Below are positions 58,032 to 64,000 of a stretch of 64,000 bases of DNA, in pieces. The notes beneath the pieces were generated by a model that did no database searches, had not been told where the DNA came from, and saw only the letters and a list, made by a program, of their open reading frames with translations. Positions within the stretch are counted from its first letter, which is position 1, and every line of letters begins with the position of its first letter. Source of the stretch: Bolinopsis microptera (lineage: Eukaryota; Ctenophora; Tentaculata; Lobata; Bolinopsidae); NCBI RefSeq assembly GCF_026151205.1, contig NC_087073.1:3150501-3214500 (forward strand). Reading direction: 5' to 3'. The translations under genes and the position numbers were made by a program.

Positions 58032-60602
58032 CAGGGTGGCCCAGAAGTAACTGCCCTCACGCAACCATTTAATAACTCACGTAATTCTTCTTAGAATTGA
58101 ACAGAAATTTCAGAGATTATAGATATGGGTCAAACTTAGATTTCCTGAAAGTTTCGTCAAATTTAATTAATTATAGTGGGCCCATTGGAATAAATTTTAA
58201 ATATGACTAGGAATCCAGTTTGGGAAGAAAAAAAGGCTATATATTTTTTGGCCGCTTCGCGGCCGACTGGTCACTGGTCAGCTCTTGACCGAGGTCAATA
58301 TTAGTTTGAAATGGTTAGCGTATCCATTAGAATAATTACCGGATGAATATGCAATTGTAAATTTTGAAATTAAATAAAAAATTTCTGAGAATTCTTTGAT
58401 TTATTTGAAACGCAAGGAAATATTTTTTTTAAGCAGTAGATAGTGAAAGCATGGTGTGAAACGCATATTTCACACCATGTTAACGAATGGAACACCAAGT
58501 TTAACCTAATAGCAGTACTTTGAACGATTAGTTACTCTAAAAGTGGCTTCGACCTTGTGCTGTTACTTCTGGCGTGACTTTGGATCTGAAGCTTGCTTCT
58601 GCCAGGTTATAAACAATCTTTGACAATATACAATGATATGATTCGGACTTAAAGCGGGATAGGGATGTGTAATGAAGGGGGTTATCTGGCGTAGATCGGA
58701 TTTAGTTTCGACATAGTAGTAGTATAGTGTGACATAGTAATTGACTAGACTACAATTCCTCTTAGGGAAAGTATACAACTCTGAAACCAAATAGTGAGTA
58801 TTATTGAAATGCGGAAGCGAGCAAATCAAAAATACAATTTTAAAGTACTGTTTCACACTTGCACTGTACTCTAGATGATCTAGGATGTGAAGCTTGCTTA
58901 AGCCTAGAACACACGAGTTAATATGGCTAGAGAGGGATTGTTTACATGAATTCACAATCCTATCCTGGAAATTAAGCCGTAATAAAATAAGAGGATTCAT
59001 AGATTGTCGATTGTTTAAGCTTAACTCGATATTTTAGCGTATCAGTGCTGAAATTTTGCATGACTATTTCACATGACTATTTTACATGACTATTTTTTCA
59101 TATTCCGGGAATATTGAGGAAGCAGGAATGGATGACGCGCGTTTTCAGCGCGTTTTTTGGTGTCTGAATGCGCAAAAAATAGTCAAGCAATCTTATAGCT
59201 GTAAGAAATAGTCATGGAATCTAGGAATGCGCTCGATTCGAACTTCGAGTCGATAAAGATGAAGAAAATGAAGTTGAGGAAGGAAATGTATTAGAGCTGT
59301 TGGCTAGAGTAGGCCCCTTACTTCTATGGAGCTCTCTGGCCAATTGCTCTGGCAATGCTCTCCATGGGGCCATGTAATATCACATGATCTGATATCATGC
59401 CAAATTAGACTCTAAACTATAAAGTATAATAAAAATGGAACTGTTTGAGAAAGTTTTACAAGGAAAGTTTTTATTTCGCTTGATACATCTCAAACGCAAG
59501 GAAATATTTTTAAACAAATTATAAATATAAATTTTTCCAATAATTGCAATGCATGCCGATTAATGCACTAATGTTTAAAAATCTACGTCAAGTTGCAAAT
59601 TTGCTCAAACATCTAAATCAATACCTCTTCATGGTACTACAGCTGGCGAGAGGGCTCAATGATAAGTGGCTTTCAAATAGGTCAAAAGTGGAGTTATATA
59701 AAGAAAATGAAAGCATTCAACATTAAAACTATCGCTTATAACATATTATAAAGTTATAATAAGCAGGAGTTAGCCTCAATCTTACCTCTCAAATGAATAC
59801 AGGTTAGGCAGAAACAATTTGAAATTGAAGGGCTAGTCCGAAGAAGCAGTTGAACAAGAAATGCAATGAACAAAACCTTGATAGTTAGCCTTATTTTACC
59901 CTCCATCAAAAGACAGAAAGGGTAGGTGGTGTCTACCATCGACCTAAAGTATCCATATAATGTATACCAGGGCAAAGGATAGTTTAAAGGACGTTATTGC
60001 TCGAATGTAACATCGCGTTAGCCCTGAGAGCGACCAATTTTAATGTAATTTTAAATTAATGTGAATATTTTTTCCACAAGAATCTTTTTTTACCGGTTAA
60101 ATATCAACAAATTTTGACTAGGTGTTAAATTCCTGGACGCCTGACTATTTGCCACTGGGATAGTGGGTGTGGCACGCAACTCCCTCTTTTTCACTATTGT
60201 CACTATAAAGTGAGAACGCTTTCAACTAGGAACTTCTAGACACATTTGGCTTGATAATTGAAGTGCTTTCCCAAAATTTCAAGTTGGTTTAAATATACAA
60301 TTTAACCGAGTTATGACCCTTTTAAGATCTTGCAGATACGTGATCCAGCACTTAATCAGTGATATCTTCACTCAATCAATACGCTGATTGGTTGAGACTG
60401 CTTATAGGACAGCAACCGAAGCGCTATAACGCAAATTTCTTCGGTTTTAGGGAACGTCACTATCAGTATTCACTCAAAGTGATCAGATCGTCATCCACCA
60501 ACATGCTCATTACCGCCTAGTGAGTCTCACTGTTGCTCGCTAGCGAATAGCTACCGATAAGATTACTGATTGCATGTGGTCAGTTACTTTTGGACCACCC
60601 TG
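58032..60602. mobile_element. TA-flanked inverted-repeat element, 2.57 kb
   Basis: The left end CAGGGTGGCCCAGAAGTAAC and right end GTTACTTTTGGACCACCCTG are an inverted pair (about 17 of 20 matching), each with TA at the outer edge as in Tc1/mariner-type insertions. No transposase was recognised; a 145-codon minus-strand frame (59000-58563) shows no known motif. Inner structure includes a GGTGTGAAACGCATATTTCACACC palindrome (58453-58476) and repeats of ATGACTATTTTAC-like sequence near 59060-59100. Confidence 0.78.
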
Positions 60603-61059
60603 TACATCATTGACCACTACAAAGTAGTAAGTACAAACAAGGTTACAAGAGCAGCTGTAGCTGTATACAAGTTATACGAAATGGGAGCCTCTTTTACTGA
60701 CCATCATTACTGCAACATTGGTGTAACGTCACTACTCAATTTCAAATTTAGGATCATTTAAAATATATTATATGCTATTTGGCTTATTGATAGTATATAC
60801 TTAACTTGTTTGAGCGCTTTAATTATATACGTTGACAATCAGTGTTTGTGACGAGTGAGTCTAATTTACTAATCACTTAATATCGTGGATTCAAAATCGG
60901 TTGGATCCTCGCTCTAACAGTTTATCAGTATTTTGTTGTTTGGATGATCTTCTACAGAATATGATTCATCATGAGGTTGAAAAGATTCTAACTTTGAGTA
61001 GTCACGTGAGTAATCCGATATTTTAACAGGAACTAAATTGTCTATTTTTCAGTTACGTA
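60603..61059. other. Short stretch between transposon and duplication B
   Basis: No gene seen; AT-rich. Confidence 0.4.
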
Positions 61060-61685
61060 GATGTGAAAATAATAGGGGAAAAAAAGAAGATTTTGAGAAG
61101 ATAATTTGGTTTTAAAGTGTAATTGAAGGTGTAAAAAAGTGTCATTTAGTGTACCCCTTTTACTACACTTTTTAATATTAATTATCGAATATTAATTTTC
61201 AAATATTAATTCAAATTCAAATATTAATTCAAATTCAAATATTAATTTTCAAATAACAGTAATACAAAAGTGCTAATGCAAATGAACTTAATTATTTCTC
61301 CTAGTTTCTGTATTTTTTGAATACTAAAAAAACTAGCATCAACTTTGCTTCATTCAAAATGTGCAAAAATTTCTCCTCAAAATTTCTTCTATCTATTCTG
61401 TGAAGCATCACGCTTGAAAAATAACCCTGCAGAATCAGCATCTGACCGTTTTGTCTTTTTTCCCCAATTTTATCACAACAGTGACAATAAAGCAATAATT
61501 CGAGATATTGCAGCCATAATTTGTTGAGACTAGTAAAGCTAGCTGGCACCCAGGTATCTTCTGTGAGCTTGAGAGTCTGCATCTCGTAGAGTCCCTCCTC
61601 CGGATCAGGAGAGAAGTTGTGTCCCATGGTGTTGGAGGAGTCAGGAACTGGAGGAGCACTGCTAGTAGGAGGCCTAATAACCCTG

Positions 61686-63116
61686 TTAGGTGGTGCCCCC
61701 ATGCCCCATGGTGCTGGGTCCTGCCTCACCAGGTCTGTAGGTACCCCAGCGGTCCGGATCTTCTCTGTTGACTGTCATCCGATTAGGATCCAGTTTGTTG
61801 TATATGTTGTCCTTGTCATCAAGTTGCTTGCCTGACCGTGTCACTTGTGCGTAAACAGGCACGTTATCATCTTCATAACACCCGGGTTCTCTCGAATCCA
61901 CCGCATTTAGTAACCCCTCCAAATCATGGTAGTTACTCTCGATTTCTAGCTCAGGCTCACTGTCTGGCAGAACCACTGGAATTATTGGCTGCTCTTCACT
62001 GGAGACATCTGAAGTTGGCTCAACTGCATCATTCACTAAAGGTTTAGGATCCCCGTTACAATATCGTCTGACCAACGTTAGAATGCCAACACAGATCGAG
62101 GTAATGACCGCCAATCCTCCTACAATTACAAGGATTATGATCGTTAGGAAAGCTTGTGAACCGTCTTCTTTATCTTTAACGGCATCTTCCTTACCATCAG
62201 TTGGGTTCTCTTCTGTAGCTAGTGCGGGTATCCTTTTAGTGCGTGTAACATTAATTTCACTGTTTGATGTTAATGATACTGTGCACGTGTAATTACCTGA
62301 TTCTTTTCTAGAGGTCACGTTGTGTAACATCGACGTTTTCATCAAATCTCCAATAGAAGATGTGTCTGTTCTGTTATCCTGGACAGGGTTACCATTCTCT
62401 GTCCACGTTATAGCCATATTCTCATTCTCTTCTATACTCACTGCACTGCAATTCAGAACACTAGTTTCATTGTTCCATTCTAGTTCTGTTATCACTGGTT
62501 CAGAACATGGACACAATGACAACGTAAGTTTATCTCCGCACCCTGTAGCTGATAATTCTCTGGTTATTTCCTCTGCAAGCAATTTGCTCCCTTTTCCTTC
62601 TAACAACCTTTTCGATGGCTCCACATATATCCGACGGAAATCGTCGTCGGATTGCAACTTCACATAATAAGACTCCCTTTTCTCATAGTTATCCGTATAA
62701 TAATAAGCAAACACGGTATCTTCCAAACGAAACTGTATTCCTATAGTCATCACTGCATCATATGATGATATTAGGTCTGTGATTGTTGAATTGACCAGAG
62801 TTGATGGTTTGACATCCTGGTGAGGAGTATGTGTCAGCAGCAATTTCGCCTGCATTTTCACAAATTCCATCCGGAAATTGGTGACATCGTTTTTTCTATT
62901 TGAGGTGCACTTCAATGAAAGACTGCAATTTTCTTCTACGAGTCCATTTAGAACCAACGTGTTGACCGTTTTAAGATCAAAACTCTCTATTGCACCCAGT
63001 TCAAAACCATCCGATCCAAGTTCACTGGATGAAATGTTATAACAGTTCTTGAGATTGCAAAAGGCAAAAATGTTAACTGGAGCTGCCAGCAGATCAACAC
63101 AACAAAGAAATCTCAT
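61686..63116 (-). CDS. Intronless Ig-domain type I receptor, member 3 (C-terminally frameshifted)
   Basis: A single frame of 476 codons from the ATG at 63116, with the same layout as member 2: signal peptide, CNLKNCYNIS motif, Ig-like domain ending GNYTC, membrane span 322-349, and tail with VYAQV and IYNKLDPNRMTVNR. A 7-bp tandem duplication CCCCATG (61697-61703 and 61704-61710) shifts the frame, so the protein ends STMGHGGTT and loses about 45 residues, including the proline-rich part and the last LYEMQTL motif. That part is still intact in another frame, but its old stop codon is altered too. The N-terminal residues up to the shift remain open, so the gene may still work as a shorter-tailed receptor. 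Confidence 0.85.
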   Translation of the reverse strand: MRFLCCVDLLAAPVNIFAFCNLKNCYNISSSELGSDGFELGAIESFDLKTVNTLVLNGLVEENCSLSLKCTSNRKNDVTNFRMEFVKMQAKLLLTHTPHQDVKPSTLVNSTITDLISSYDAVMTIGIQFRLEDTVFAYYYTDNYEKRESYYVKLQSDDDFRRIYVEPSKRLLEGKGSKLLAEEITRELSATGCGDKLTLSLCPCSEPVITELEWNNETSVLNCSAVSIEENENMAITWTENGNPVQDNRTDTSSIGDLMKTSMLHNVTSRKESGNYTCTVSLTSNSEINVTRTKRIPALATEENPTDGKEDAVKDKEDGSQAFLTIIILVIVGGLAVITSICVGILTLVRRYCNGDPKPLVNDAVEPTSDVSSEEQPIIPVVLPDSEPELEIESNYHDLEGLLNAVDSREPGCYEDDNVPVYAQVTRSGKQLDDKDNIYNKLDPNRMTVNREDPDRWGTYRPGEAGPSTMGHGGTT

Positions 63117-63307
63117 TGCTAGTGAACAGCGAACAGCGAAGTGCTAAATCACCTAAATGTCGTGATCCATTTGAGTGCCAAAAGTGTTATTTTAATCCTT
63201 GTAGCTGTTTTTAGAGTACGATTTTGACTTTCTTCTCATTACAGCATCTTCCCATAGTGTATACTGTATCTGAATTAAATGTAGCATTGTGTCATCATTA
63301 TGTAATG

Positions 63308-63318
63308 TTTTATAAATA
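63308..63318 (-). promoter_or_regulatory. TATA box of receptor member 3
   Basis: TATTTATAAAA on the minus strand about 190 bases before the ATG, at the same place as in member 2. Confidence 0.58.
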
Positions 63319-63482
63319 AATATTTATTTAATTTACTGAAATAATTTACGAACGATCACATTCACAATAGTTTCTGTGGTATATGGTCAACATAATGCCT
63401 ATGATTGATTCGTAATATTCGTATATTTAACTAATATTTGGTCTATCTGCTATCATAAAATCAGAATATTTAAGATAAAATA

Positions 63483-63548
63483 GCATAAAATGGAGAATTA
63501 CCCAAGGGTTTTTCCATTTTTTCCATAGAAAAATTCTCCATTTTATGC
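63483..63548. mobile_element. 66-bp palindromic insertion
   Basis: GCATAAAATGGAGAATT at the left and AATTCTCCATTTTATGC at the right form 17-bp arms around a T-rich centre. It is absent from the matching part of copy A, so it is an insertion, probably a tiny MITE. Confidence 0.7.
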
Positions 63549-64000
63549 CGTTTAAAAACTTAAAAATTGAACAAATATCTATCATAGAATCAGAACATCG
63601 AGCTCATAATATGTATCTAATATAAAAATACAAGCACATATTTGGATCCCTACAATTTAAATAAAGATAATAATAAAACTAAACTATGAGGAACAAGAAA
63701 TCTACTACTTCAATATAGAAAGTACTTCTATTCTAACAAAAGTTACCCGAACCGCACAGGATTGGTTCAAAGTAAGGGAAGCCTCGAGGGTTGGAAGGAG
63801 TGTACAATGATAAACCGTTTTAGGTTCAGATTCCCGCTATGCAGGGCGGGCCTAGTAGGGTTTGATTTAATTATTATGGTATTGTAAACTTAGAAATCTG
63901 AAATTCATGCAACTTCTAGGGTTAATTTCGCTACATGAACGGTTACCGGCAATATAACGGTTACCAGCAATTACGTAAAATCAGATCATAACTGTTTATC

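Larger units (their letters stand above)
61060..64000. repeat. Segmental duplication, copy B (runs off the window)
   Basis: Repeats copy A from GATGTGAAAATAATAGGG onward, including the receptor gene, its TATA box (63308-63318) and further upstream sequence. It lacks both transposons of copy A and carries its own 66-bp palindromic insertion (63483-63548). Confidence 0.9.

Noticed and set aside
58563-59000. 145-codon minus-strand ORF as a transposase
   Set aside because: No catalytic DDE/D motif or helix-turn-helix is visible; it is left as an unrecognised frame inside the element.

Overview
The window is animal genomic DNA: AT-rich, with spliced genes using GT-AG introns, many minisatellites, and decayed LINE and DNA-transposon copies. 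Nothing fixes the species. The gene set (myosin XVIII, ADP-dependent glucokinase, a THOC1-like gene, sushi and Ig-domain proteins) together with the repeat load suggests a marine invertebrate, possibly a cnidarian or another early-branching animal. That placement is an inference.

Layout. 1-550 (+): the 3' part of a sushi (CCP) domain gene. 31089-1149 (-): one large gene, an unconventional myosin-XVIII (MYO18A-like), read here as 26 exons plus one uncertain exon. It runs from the start codon through PDZ, SH3-like, motor and IQ regions into the coiled coil, and its 3' end is not visible. Its introns hold six large minisatellite or tandem arrays and three short inverted-repeat elements. 31.9-44 kb: a gene-poor stretch of LINE relics, a hAT-type MITE, GC-rich inverted modules and a strong 54-bp hairpin. 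44999-47564 (+): a complete nine-exon ADP-dependent glucokinase gene. 49919-48567, 54837-53290 and 63116-61686 (-): three intronless genes for one family of type I membrane proteins. Each has a signal peptide, a cysteine-bearing N-terminal module, one Ig-like domain, one membrane span and a tyrosine-motif tail. 50966-51771 (+): the first two exons of a THOC1-like gene, head to head with the first receptor gene.

The second and third receptor genes lie in a segmental duplication (about 52.8-57.7 kb and 61.06 kb to the window end). After duplicating, the first copy took up a 1.28-kb hAT-type element right next to its TATA box and a 393-bp poly-G-ended MITE, whose empty site survives in the other copy. 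The third gene has a 7-bp frameshift that removes its last tyrosine motif. The two receptors are nearly identical except for a 23-bp patch in the ectodomain carrying ten substitutions. A 2.57-kb TA-flanked inverted-repeat element separates the two copies.

Two points deserve most attention. First, a 40-bp minisatellite of 22 apparently identical units copies the 3' end and splice donor of the myosin P-loop exon, giving 22 donors in a row of which only the first appears productive. Second, the intronless Ig receptor cluster with its diverged patch is a candidate recognition-receptor family.
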